From Alistipes sp. UBA928 (lineage in GTDB: Bacteria; Bacteroidota; Bacteroidia; Bacteroidales; Rikenellaceae), in assembly GCA_002293665.1 (NCBI GenBank), contig DBDQ01000114.1:1-7952 (forward strand): DNA of 7,952 nucleotides. The letters are read 5' to 3'. Position numbers and translations under genes: made by a program. The notes under the pieces were generated by a model, which saw only the letters and a list, made by a program, of their open reading frames with translations, ran no database searches and was not told the DNA's origin. Every line of letters begins with the position of its first letter. The first letter of the stretch is position 1. Positions 1-6,889 of this stretch are shown here, piece after piece.

Positions 1-539
1 CGGTGTGGTACGCTCCCGCAGTCCCGGCGACCCGCACCGACGCCGTCGCCCGGCCGTTGCGGTATTACGAGTTCACGGTTCCCGCAAGCGGCGGCTACAC
101 CGGCGGGGTAGTTTTTACCGAGACTCACAACACCGTGAATATCTACATCGGAGGATTGCCGCTCGATCCAGGTTCGATGCCGACGGTCGAAATAACCAAT
201 CTGACGTCGGCCCTTAACTTCTATGGAATGCAGCCGCTCGACGATCCTCTGCCCACGGTAACTTCGGTGCTGCGAACGGTGCCCGTCGTAAGAGACAATG
301 TCACTTACGCACTTGCGGCATTCGACACCCCTCCGCTCGGTGACATGGAGGGGATGTACATAGTGGTCAAAGACGCGGCGGGTAACGAGATTTTCCGCAT
401 GTTGATGGCAGATGCAATAACGCGGAGCGGTTCCGATCCGACTGCTCATGAGATAAATCAGCTCCTCAATTTCGGCGACATGAACGTCTCCGTGGAGATT
501 TGGGATTGGGACAACAAAAATTTGGGTAAAGAGTGGTGA
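1..539 (+). CDS. FimB/Mfa2-type fimbrial anchor subunit, C-terminal part (5' end outside window)
   Basis: The reading frame is open from base 3 and ends at TGA 537-539, leaving about 178 residues; the GTG at base 3 is not a credible start, because the frame enters from the left edge. The visible part alternates short hydrophobic strands with turns. It includes a segment around N-T-V-N-I-Y-I-G-G-L followed by T-V-E-I-T-N, a late E-I-F-R-M-L-M-A-D stretch, and a final N-V-S-V-E-I-W-D-W strand. This matches the second half of FimB/Mfa2 proteins, the lipoprotein subunits that anchor type V pili to the outer membrane and limit their length in Bacteroidales. The signal peptide and lipobox would lie upstream and cannot be seen. 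The next lipoprotein gene starts 2 nt after this stop, which implies co-transcription and probably translational coupling. The family call rests on pattern resemblance only; another fimbrillin-like subunit is possible. Confidence 0.7.
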   Translation, partial: VWYAPAVPATRTDAVARPLRYYEFTVPASGGYTGGVVFTETHNTVNIYIGGLPLDPGSMPTVEITNLTSALNFYGMQPLDDPLPTVTSVLRTVPVVRDNVTYALAAFDTPPLGDMEGMYIVVKDAAGNEIFRMLMADAITRSGSDPTAHEINQLLNFGDMNVSVEIWDWDNKNLGKEW

Positions 540-541
540 TC

Positions 542-2848
542 ATGAAAACAGTAAGCAGCGTGATACTCGCGGCGGCGAGCCTGCTGGCCCTCTCCTGCTC
601 ACGGCACGGGGTTTTTCCTGGGCCGGAGCCTGCGCCCGGCGAGGTGAACATACGTTTCCGCATGAGCATGCCCGACCACAGCCCGAGGGCCACCCGTGCA
701 GCGGACGACGCGGAGTTTGCCGTGAACGGCATATCGCTGCTGGTGTTCGTGCAGGAGGGAGGCACGGGAGATTTCACCTACCGGTATACTGCCGTGGGGC
801 GGAGACTCGACCAGCCGGGTGGTACCGCCGTCGATTTCGAGGCGCTGCTCGTCGACAGCCCGGATCCTGTCAGACTGCTGGCCGTGGGCAACTCTCCCGC
901 CGGATTTTTAGACGCCATCGTCGAAGGAGCGACCGAGGCCGCAGTACGCAGCGGGCTCATAAGCAACAGTTCCGATTTCTCGCGGGGCATTCCCATGACC
1001 GGAGTGGCGGAACTCGCCTCGCTCTCCGACGCGACGGGCGTCGTCAGAATCCAACTCGTGCGCTCGGTCGCCAAGGCCACTGTCGTCGCAATTCCCGACG
1101 GGAGCTCACCCGATTTCACCATCACCAGTGTGGCGGTGTGGCGCACCACCACGGAATGGCAACTCTTTCCCGATGCCGAATGTATCGCAAACGAGACCAT
1201 GGCTCCCGTGCCCGTCTCCCCGTCGGTCGGGTTTACGGAGAATGTTGTCAACCGGGAGCTGAATACCGTGGGCAACAGCGGGTTCTATTCGGGCTATGTT
1301 TTCGAAACCGCGATTCCCTCGGGATTGGACGAAGGGGACGATCCCGCGACCAAGGCTGCGTGCATCATAGTGGGTGTGCTGTCGGCCGGTAGCGATGCGG
1401 AGACTTATTACCGCATCAACTTCGGCAGGTTGGGCGATCCGGCCAATCCGCCGGGACAGATTCTGCGCAACTGCTGGTACGAGTACACGATCGTTGGGAT
1501 CGAGGGCCCCGGTTGGGAATCGGCGGCAACGGCGGCTGCAAATCCCGCCTCGGGACTGCGAACCACCGCCACTCCGTGGAATGGCGGTGGTAACACCGAC
1601 TTCTATTTCGGCCATAACGACTACATTAAACTGAGCGCCGACAACATGGTGCTCGACGCGCAGGTCGACCATACGGCAACCATGACCGTCATCACGAGCG
1701 GTGTACCCTTCACGGTCACCTCGGTTCACAATCCCGGAGCCGGTATGCTGAACACCGCCGATCTGAATCATCAGTTGGTGACCGACAAGATGCGTTTCGG
1801 GATGACGTCGCTCCCCGGAGACCTGTCCGGCGAGCAGAAATGGCAGCTGACCGTCACCGCCCTGACGGCCGAGTCGGTGGTGGATTATCTGCAACTGCAC
1901 GCGGCCGACGGTCTGCTGACGATCACGATCTTCATTCAGCGCGATCCGCCGCCGGGGAATGAGCCGCCGGAGAAAGATCCCGCCAAACGCAGGATACGGG
2001 TTCTGATGCTCGGCAGCGAAACCTACGGCTCGCTAAACCGGCAAACGAACCGCGGTGTACCGGCCATGCTGAGGAACACTGGCTATTTCGGCCCTCAGGG
2101 TACCGTCACCTGCGCCGGCATCGACATCCTCCCGACCGCAACACTGAGTGAAGCCAATGCCGAGACCAACATCTCCGCCTTGAACACCGCGCTGGCTGAA
2201 ACCGACATCATCGTGACGACCTACGCCTACCAGCCCAACGCCGACGTCAGTCACGCGATACTCGAATGGCTGTCTGAACCGGGCAGCGGTCGTGTGGCAT
2301 TCCTCACGAGCGACAACGACTCCATAATTCACGATTTGCGCGAGTATCTCGACGGACGCATGAGATGGGTTTACAATCCCGCGAATCTCACCAACGATCA
2401 GGCTCCCTACTACGGATATGGCTCGGGATACACGGGCATCGTCCCGGCGCAGGAGGTTAACCCGGACAACGCCCCATTCCTCGACGGGGTGTTCGGTAAT
2501 GCCTTGGGTTGCGCGGTCTCGAGAGCGAGACCGTACGACGGTGTTTCCCATTATATAAATATTGCCAATGTAACCACGAGTCCCACCGTCGTCCCGTTGA
2601 TGATAGCCAACGGCAACTCGGGCCCCAACGACAATATCATGCTGGTGGGAGTCGACACCGGACGTCACATAGTGTATATCGGCGACGCGATCCTGTTCCA
2701 CACCGAAGGTATCGGCGGCACCACCAACAGTTCGCTGGCCTACGACCCCGACAACTACATAAACGTGCTATGGTCGAACACCTGGGCGTGGGCGGTGGAC
2801 AAAGTGATTACCGAAAATTACAGCGTACCGGCAGCTCTGGTCGAGTAA
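542..2848 (+). CDS. Fimbrillin-like lipoprotein with C-terminal alpha/beta (GATase/DUF4350-like) domain
   Basis: This 768-residue lipoprotein is a predicted accessory or tip component of a type V pilus. The N-terminus has M-K-T, a hydrophobic segment and L-L-A-L-S-C, so the lipidated Cys is residue 20. Residues about 30-350 look fimbrillin-like: a T-R-A-A-D motif near residue 52, then a strand ending L-L-V-F, and later L-R-N-C-W-Y-E-Y-T near 307 followed by G-P-G-W and P-W-N-G-G near 345, the usual end of Mfa/FimA-like domains. Residues about 360-468 form a BACON/Ig-like beta unit. Residues about 484-768 are alpha/beta: R-V-L-M-L-G at the start, T-D-I-I-V-T-T, R-V-A-F-L-T-S and V-Y-I-G-D-A-I-L-F near 711. 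No nucleophile-elbow Cys is evident, so binding rather than catalysis is likely. ATG 542 was chosen over the in-frame GTG 533 because the signal peptide begins there. A paralogue follows 9 nt downstream. The C-terminal fold is an inference. Confidence 0.75.
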   Translation: MKTVSSVILAAASLLALSCSRHGVFPGPEPAPGEVNIRFRMSMPDHSPRATRAADDAEFAVNGISLLVFVQEGGTGDFTYRYTAVGRRLDQPGGTAVDFEALLVDSPDPVRLLAVGNSPAGFLDAIVEGATEAAVRSGLISNSSDFSRGIPMTGVAELASLSDATGVVRIQLVRSVAKATVVAIPDGSSPDFTITSVAVWRTTTEWQLFPDAECIANETMAPVPVSPSVGFTENVVNRELNTVGNSGFYSGYVFETAIPSGLDEGDDPATKAACIIVGVLSAGSDAETYYRINFGRLGDPANPPGQILRNCWYEYTIVGIEGPGWESAATAAANPASGLRTTATPWNGGGNTDFYFGHNDYIKLSADNMVLDAQVDHTATMTVITSGVPFTVTSVHNPGAGMLNTADLNHQLVTDKMRFGMTSLPGDLSGEQKWQLTVTALTAESVVDYLQLHAADGLLTITIFIQRDPPPGNEPPEKDPAKRRIRVLMLGSETYGSLNRQTNRGVPAMLRNTGYFGPQGTVTCAGIDILPTATLSEANAETNISALNTALAETDIIVTTYAYQPNADVSHAILEWLSEPGSGRVAFLTSDNDSIIHDLREYLDGRMRWVYNPANLTNDQAPYYGYGSGYTGIVPAQEVNPDNAPFLDGVFGNALGCAVSRARPYDGVSHYINIANVTTSPTVVPLMIANGNSGPNDNIMLVGVDTGRHIVYIGDAILFHTEGIGGTTNSSLAYDPDNYINVLWSNTWAWAVDKVITENYSVPAALVE

Positions 2849-2857
2849 CGATATTGA

Positions 2858-5533
2858 ATGATAAAACGGAACCTCTCCATACTCGGCAGCCTCCTCCTCG
2901 CGACGATAAGCCTTGCGGCAGTATCGTGTGTCGCGTGGGAGGAGTTTCGCGTGCCGGTATCGGACGGAGTGAAGGTGCGTTTGAGCATACGCATGCCCCG
3001 GCCGGTGCCGGTCGGCACCCGTGCGGCCGATGCCGACTACGCGGTGGGCAGTCTCGACCTTCTGGTGTTCCACGACGATGGCGGCGAGTTCATCTACCGG
3101 TATAAAGTCGCGGCCGATCTCGTCTCCCAAAGCGGCAACTCGGAGGCTCTGTTCGAGGCGATGCTCTATGAGACGGACAAGAGGGTCAAGCTGTTGGCCA
3201 TCGCCAACTGCCCGGCGGGAAAGCTGAACGCACTCGGTACGGCGGGCCTTGTTACCGAGACCGAGGTGCGCGACGTCCTGACCGGAAGCATGACGGAGGC
3301 CGATCCCGAACTCGGTGACTTTGTGATGACGGGCGACATAACGCTCGAGGGTGGAATATCGCACAGCCTCGGCTCGCTCCGAATCCCGGTGATGCGCACC
3401 GTAGCCAAAATAACGATCGAAAAGGCGCAGGCGGTCGACAATTTCGAAATACGCAGCATCTCTGTCTACCGCTCGGCCGATCTCGCCCGGTACTTCCCCA
3501 ACGTAGACGCGATAGTGACGGAGGACAACAGGGTCAACATCGCCTCGGTGCCGGAGACGGTCGATTACAGCCAGATCGCTCCTCTCACGACGAACTTTGC
3601 CGACGGGCTCGACGGGGTGTTCACCACCTACCTGAACGAGAACCGCGCCAACGACATTGTGGGCGAGGAGACGTGCATCGTGGTGGGTGGATATTTCAAC
3701 GGCGACCCGAGCCGTCTGACCTACTACCGAATGGACTTCGACACCGAAGGCAGCGCCCCGATCTTCAACCCGATGGGACAGGTGCTGCGCAACTACTGGT
3801 ACCGGTTCACGATCGAGAGTGTGGCCGGCTATGGTTGGAACACTCCCGACGACGCGGCCAACCATCCCGCCACACAGTTGGAGGCCACCGTGTTGCCGTG
3901 GAACGGCGGCACCGATTCGGAGTATCATTTCGGCGACGACCGCTATGTGATCCTGAGCGCAGGCAGTTTAATGCTCGACATCGTCGAGGATCACACCGAC
4001 GCGATATTCATCACCACAAGCGAGTTGCCTTTCACCATCACCTCGGGGCGCGATCCCTCGGCAGGGCCGCTCTACACCGCCGATCCGGGACGGACGCTCC
4101 GGACCGACCTGATGAGCTTCTCCCTCGCGAACACCGGCGGTGTTCCGGCCGGCCAACAGAGATGGATGCTGACCGCCACCGCCCTGACTGCCGATGCGAT
4201 CGGCGACGATCTCTACCTCGAGGCCCTCGACGGACTGATAAGCATCCGTATTCCCGTGAGACGAAACGGCGACTTCTCGGTCGATCGCACGAGCGAACTC
4301 GAGTCCGTGCCGGCTACCGGTACACTCGACCGGAGCCGCAACTACACCCGCTACGTCGAGTACGAGATCAACATTCCGGCTTCGCAGACCTGGAGCGCCC
4401 GGGTAACGGGTTATGGATGGGCCTCGGGCAACGACGCGGGGGATCACCGTGGCTGGCTGCTCAATGACGCCGACGAGCGCGTGGAGTCGCTTTCGGGCCG
4501 GCCCGCCTATGCGAGGCTGCGCGTGGGATTCGACAAGCTCTACTATCCCATCGTCCGCGAGTCGCCCCGGGTGACGATAGAGGTCAGCGTGGACGGCCAT
4601 CCCGGGATGAGGCAAACCATCGTCGTCGGGCAGGATATGCTGCCGTCGTTTACAGGGCCGTTGAAGGTCATCGACATGTACAGCGACGGCTACGGTTCGG
4701 TACAGACCGAAAGCTACATAACCCGTTACTCGCAATACCTCAAATCGGCAAGAATGTACGGCCCCGGCGGTGGCGTGCGCACGCCCGGCCCCGTTACTGT
4801 CACCTCCACCGGCACCGGAATGGCGGCCATACCGGCCTCGATAAATCCGTCGTTCCGCTATGTGCACGTGGGAGGTAATTACACGGCCGGCTACACCCAG
4901 CAGCGGCACGACGTTATCAACAGCTACTGGAGCGAGTACGGCAACGACCGCATTTTCGTCTATGCCGTCGAGCAGCGAACCAACTCGGTGTTCGACAACG
5001 CGACCAATAACGGCGACAAACGCACGACCGTGCTCTCGACTCTGGGTGTCGACTATCTGCAACCCACCGGAACGGGATATGTGTCGAAAATAACCACCGA
5101 TGTGAACCATCAGCGCACCGCTGTGTTCCGTTATTTGACCGAGGACGGCCCCTTCGGCCACGTAAACGACTTTGCGGATCACGGCTATCAAAACGACGGT
5201 ACCAGTTCGGGAGTCGCTCGTGCGTCGCTGCCTCCGACGGCCGTTCCGATCATATTCGACAGCAACGGTGTCACGGGCGGCTGCGTAATGATGTTCATCG
5301 ACCCTGCCAACGGCGTGGTTTACTGGGGCGACGGACAGTTATTCGACGTCGGCTCGCCGGCCTTCCGCACCGCCGACCAAATGGCCGATGGAAACCGCGA
5401 CGGGCACAGCATCTTCCTGGCGAACCTGTTGGCCTACATAGTCAACTGCGCGCAATACGGCTCATCGTTCGCCGACCTGTTCATTGCCGACGAATTAGGG
5501 AATTATCCCCTCTACGAGGCGGCATTTCCGTAA
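2858..5533 (+). CDS. Large fimbrillin-like lipoprotein, paralogue of the preceding gene, with extra Ig-like domain and alpha/beta C-terminus
   Basis: This 891-residue lipoprotein has a signal peptide ending L-A-A-V-S-C (Cys near residue 24), followed by V-A-W-E-E. Its plan repeats that of the upstream gene: a fimbrillin-like region with T-R-A-A-D near residue 54, L-L-V-F soon after, L-R-N-Y-W-Y-R-F-T near 310 and P-W-N-G-G near 347, then a BACON/Ig-like unit at about 363-470. It differs by a second beta-rich unit at about 472-596 (R-Y-V-E-Y-E-I-N-I-P through T-I-V-V-G-Q-D), where the paralogue has only a short Pro-rich linker. The C-terminal part from about 600 starts K-V-I-D-M-Y and ends with V-V-Y-W-G-D-G-Q-L-F near 820 and an N-L-L-A-Y-I helix, as in GATase/DUF4350-like folds. 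It is the last gene of the fimbrial run and starts 9 nt after its neighbour. The likely role is a surface adhesin or pilus-tip subunit; ligand and partners are unknown. No MIDAS-type D-x-S-x-S or catalytic triad was recognised. Confidence 0.75.
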   Translation: MIKRNLSILGSLLLATISLAAVSCVAWEEFRVPVSDGVKVRLSIRMPRPVPVGTRAADADYAVGSLDLLVFHDDGGEFIYRYKVAADLVSQSGNSEALFEAMLYETDKRVKLLAIANCPAGKLNALGTAGLVTETEVRDVLTGSMTEADPELGDFVMTGDITLEGGISHSLGSLRIPVMRTVAKITIEKAQAVDNFEIRSISVYRSADLARYFPNVDAIVTEDNRVNIASVPETVDYSQIAPLTTNFADGLDGVFTTYLNENRANDIVGEETCIVVGGYFNGDPSRLTYYRMDFDTEGSAPIFNPMGQVLRNYWYRFTIESVAGYGWNTPDDAANHPATQLEATVLPWNGGTDSEYHFGDDRYVILSAGSLMLDIVEDHTDAIFITTSELPFTITSGRDPSAGPLYTADPGRTLRTDLMSFSLANTGGVPAGQQRWMLTATALTADAIGDDLYLEALDGLISIRIPVRRNGDFSVDRTSELESVPATGTLDRSRNYTRYVEYEINIPASQTWSARVTGYGWASGNDAGDHRGWLLNDADERVESLSGRPAYARLRVGFDKLYYPIVRESPRVTIEVSVDGHPGMRQTIVVGQDMLPSFTGPLKVIDMYSDGYGSVQTESYITRYSQYLKSARMYGPGGGVRTPGPVTVTSTGTGMAAIPASINPSFRYVHVGGNYTAGYTQQRHDVINSYWSEYGNDRIFVYAVEQRTNSVFDNATNNGDKRTTVLSTLGVDYLQPTGTGYVSKITTDVNHQRTAVFRYLTEDGPFGHVNDFADHGYQNDGTSSGVARASLPPTAVPIIFDSNGVTGGCVMMFIDPANGVVYWGDGQLFDVGSPAFRTADQMADGNRDGHSIFLANLLAYIVNCAQYGSSFADLFIADELGNYPLYEAAFP

Positions 5534-5540
5534 TAATCCA

Positions 5541-5548
5541 TACCTTTG
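5541..5548 (+). promoter_or_regulatory. Bacteroidota -7 promoter box ahead of the precorrin-2 methyltransferase gene
   Basis: TACCTTTG matches the Bacteroidota sigma-ABfr -7 consensus TAnnTTTG exactly. It begins 7 nt after the stop codon of the last fimbrial gene and ends 22 nt before the methyltransferase ATG, which predicts a leader of about 18 nt. No convincing -33 TTG element lies 18-20 nt upstream, where the sequence is still coding, so the promoter may be weak. No terminator separates the two genes, so read-through from the fimbrial operon is also possible. Confidence 0.5.
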
Positions 5549-5570
5549 ATGCCGTAAAGGCAGTGATTAT

Positions 5571-6287
5571 ATGTTGTATCCCGTACTGTTCGTATCCTTG
5601 GGACCCGGCGATCCGGAACTTGTTACCCTGAAAGCGCTCAAGGCGTTGCAGATGGCCGACGCGGTGTTTTGCCCCGCGGCAGGGGGCGGTTCGCGCTCGG
5701 CAGCGATACTGTCGGCGCTCGGGATCGCGCCGGAGAAGATCCGCACGTTCTCCGTACCCATGTCGGAGGATCGTTCGGCCGCCGCAGAGGCATACCGGCG
5801 CACGGCGCAGGAGATAGGCGAGGTATATCGTGCAGGTCTGGGCGCAGTTGTTGCGGCCGAGGGCGATGCGGGTTTCTACGCCACGACAGACTACATTGCC
5901 GAAAGTCTCTCCGGAACGGGGATCGCGTCGAAGCGGATCGCAGGCGTTCCGGCTTTTTTGGCTTGCGGAGCGTTGGCCGGCATTGCGACGGCCCGGCAGA
6001 ACGAAGGACTGGAGGTTGTTCCCGGCAATCTGTCGTCCGAATCGCTGAAAACAAAACTCACGGAGGGCAAAACGGTGGTGGTGATGAAAGCCTCGCGATG
6101 CGAAACGGCGATCAAACAGGCCGTCGGGATACTGCCCGACGCCGAGTTCCACTACTTCGAGAACGCCGGCGTCGCCGGGAAAGAGTTCTACTCCGCCGAC
6201 CGGAAAGTTATCCTCGCTCGGGAGTTTCCCTATTTTTCGCTTGTGATCGTTCGTCCGCCTGCCGGCGCGACTACGATCACTCCCTGA
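5571..6287 (+). CDS. cobI: Precorrin-2 C20-methyltransferase (CobI/CbiL family)
   Basis: This 238-residue cytoplasmic SAM-dependent tetrapyrrole methylase is predicted to methylate C20 of precorrin-2 (or its cobalt complex) in corrin-ring synthesis for cobalamin. Residues 9-17 are S-L-G-P-G-D-P-E-L, the family's N-terminal glycine-rich motif, followed by V-T-L-K-A. Near residues 96-103, E-G-D-A-G-F-Y is the G-D-x-x-x-Y substrate/SAM signature, and near 126 there is G-V-P-A-F, then A-G-I. The C-terminus has a V-V-V-M-K strand, an E-N-A-G motif and Y-F-S-L-V-I-V, which favours the C20 enzyme over C11, C17 or uroporphyrinogen methylases. The length is normal for CobI/CbiL. The start follows a -7 box and puts the glycine motif at the expected distance. 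No other cobalamin gene is visible here. The last 11 bp overlap the 3' end of the opposing tsaC gene. The choice among corrin methylases is by motif and is fairly, not fully, secure. Confidence 0.85.
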   Translation: MLYPVLFVSLGPGDPELVTLKALKALQMADAVFCPAAGGGSRSAAILSALGIAPEKIRTFSVPMSEDRSAAAEAYRRTAQEIGEVYRAGLGAVVAAEGDAGFYATTDYIAESLSGTGIASKRIAGVPAFLACGALAGIATARQNEGLEVVPGNLSSESLKTKLTEGKTVVVMKASRCETAIKQAVGILPDAEFHYFENAGVAGKEFYSADRKVILAREFPYFSLVIVRPPAGATTITP

Positions 6288-6840
6288 TTATCTTGATCTC
6301 GCCGCCGGGGCCGACCGAAATTATCGACGAGGGCCGGCGGGTGGGATGCCCCTCGAACCGGCGATCGACCACCATGTCGACCCTCGCACTGATTTCCGGC
6401 GTGATGGCGTCGAAGGTAAGCGGCGTTGCCTCGCCCGAAATGTTGGCCGAAGTGGAGACCAACGGCCGGCCCAGCCGCCGCAGCAAAGCGTGGCAGAAGT
6501 CGTGGCGCGGAACACGTATCCCGATCGTCCCCTCCTCGGGGATCACTCCCGGCGATACCCCCACGCCACCCGGCAGAATGAGCGTCAGCGGCGAGTCGGC
6601 CACCTCGAAAAGCTGCCACGCAACCTCCGGCACCCGCCTCACATAGCGTCCCACGTCGTCGATACTTGCCACGAGCATAGTCATTGCCCGCTTGTCGGCC
6701 GACCGTTTCAGGGCGTACACCCGCTCCACCGCTGCGTCGTTGGTGGCGTCGCACCCCACACCCCACACAGTGTCGGTAGGGTAGAGTATCACCCCGCCGC
6801 GTTTCAAAACCTCCACAGCTTTCTGCACTTCGTCTTTCAT
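6277..6840 (-). CDS. tsaC: L-threonylcarbamoyladenylate synthase (TsaC/YrdC/Sua5 family)
   Basis: This 187-residue cytoplasmic enzyme makes threonylcarbamoyl-AMP from threonine, bicarbonate and ATP, the first step of the t6A modification at position 37 of ANN-decoding tRNAs. The YrdC fold is clear: G-G-V-I-L-Y-P-T-D-T-V-W-G at residues 15-27, the basic K-R-S-A-D-K-R cluster at 45-51, S-P-L-T-L-I-L-P-G at 83-91, G-T-I-G-I-R-V-P at 104-111 and S-T-S-A-N at 129-133. The length fits the single-domain TsaC type; the longer Sua5 type carries a second domain absent here. The start is fixed, because the next Met (53) lies beyond the Y-P-T-D-T core. The gene has its own promoter directly upstream and converges on the corrin methylase gene, with an 11-bp overlap of the 3' ends. 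Partner proteins TsaB, TsaD and TsaE are not in the window. Confidence 0.95.
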   Translation of the reverse strand: MKDEVQKAVEVLKRGGVILYPTDTVWGVGCDATNDAAVERVYALKRSADKRAMTMLVASIDDVGRYVRRVPEVAWQLFEVADSPLTLILPGGVGVSPGVIPEEGTIGIRVPRHDFCHALLRRLGRPLVSTSANISGEATPLTFDAITPEISARVDMVVDRRFEGHPTRRPSSIISVGPGGEIKIIRE

Positions 6841-6847
6841 AGGGGAG

Positions 6848-6877
6848 CAAAATTACAACTTTTTATCGCTTTGCAAA
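6848..6877 (-). promoter_or_regulatory. tsaC promoter (-33 TTTG, -7 TAATTTTG)
   Basis: On the minus strand, TTTG at 6877-6874 is followed after 18 nt by TAATTTTG at 6855-6848, a full match to the Bacteroidota -33/-7 pair. The last base of the -7 box is only 7 nt before the ATG at 6840. Transcription should therefore start within about 2-5 nt of the start codon, giving a leaderless or nearly leaderless mRNA. The box lies in the 49-nt gap after the outer-membrane protein gene, so tsaC does not depend on that gene's transcript. Confidence 0.7.
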
Positions 6878-6889
6878 CAGCGCACTATG

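Noticed and set aside
533..541. GTG at 533 as the start of the first large lipoprotein
   Set aside because: It would add V-I ahead of a normal M-K-T signal peptide and overlap the upstream gene's stop; the ATG at 542 is sufficient.
2514..2533. Hairpin with an 8-bp perfect stem (CGGTCTCG / CGAGACCG) and AGAG loop
   Set aside because: It lies inside a coding region, has no T-tract and no boundary nearby; a chance palindrome in GC-rich coding DNA is the simplest explanation.
1990..2848. Active glutamine amidotransferase or protease in the C-terminal domain
   Set aside because: No G-x-C-x-G nucleophile elbow or clear Cys-His-Glu arrangement was found; the resemblance is at the level of fold pattern only.
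3673..4467. Plus-strand frame of 264 codons inside the second large lipoprotein gene
   Set aside because: It is extremely rich in Arg and His with no motif or plausible start; it is an out-of-frame shadow of the real gene.
2768..5191. Long antisense open frames on the minus strand (2768-3928 and 3968-5191), and similar ones at 1106-1900 and 2033-2701
   Set aside because: They lie wholly opposite genes with signal peptides and recognisable motifs. Their translations are rich in Arg, His, Gly and Val with no domain pattern, as expected for shadows in GC-rich DNA.
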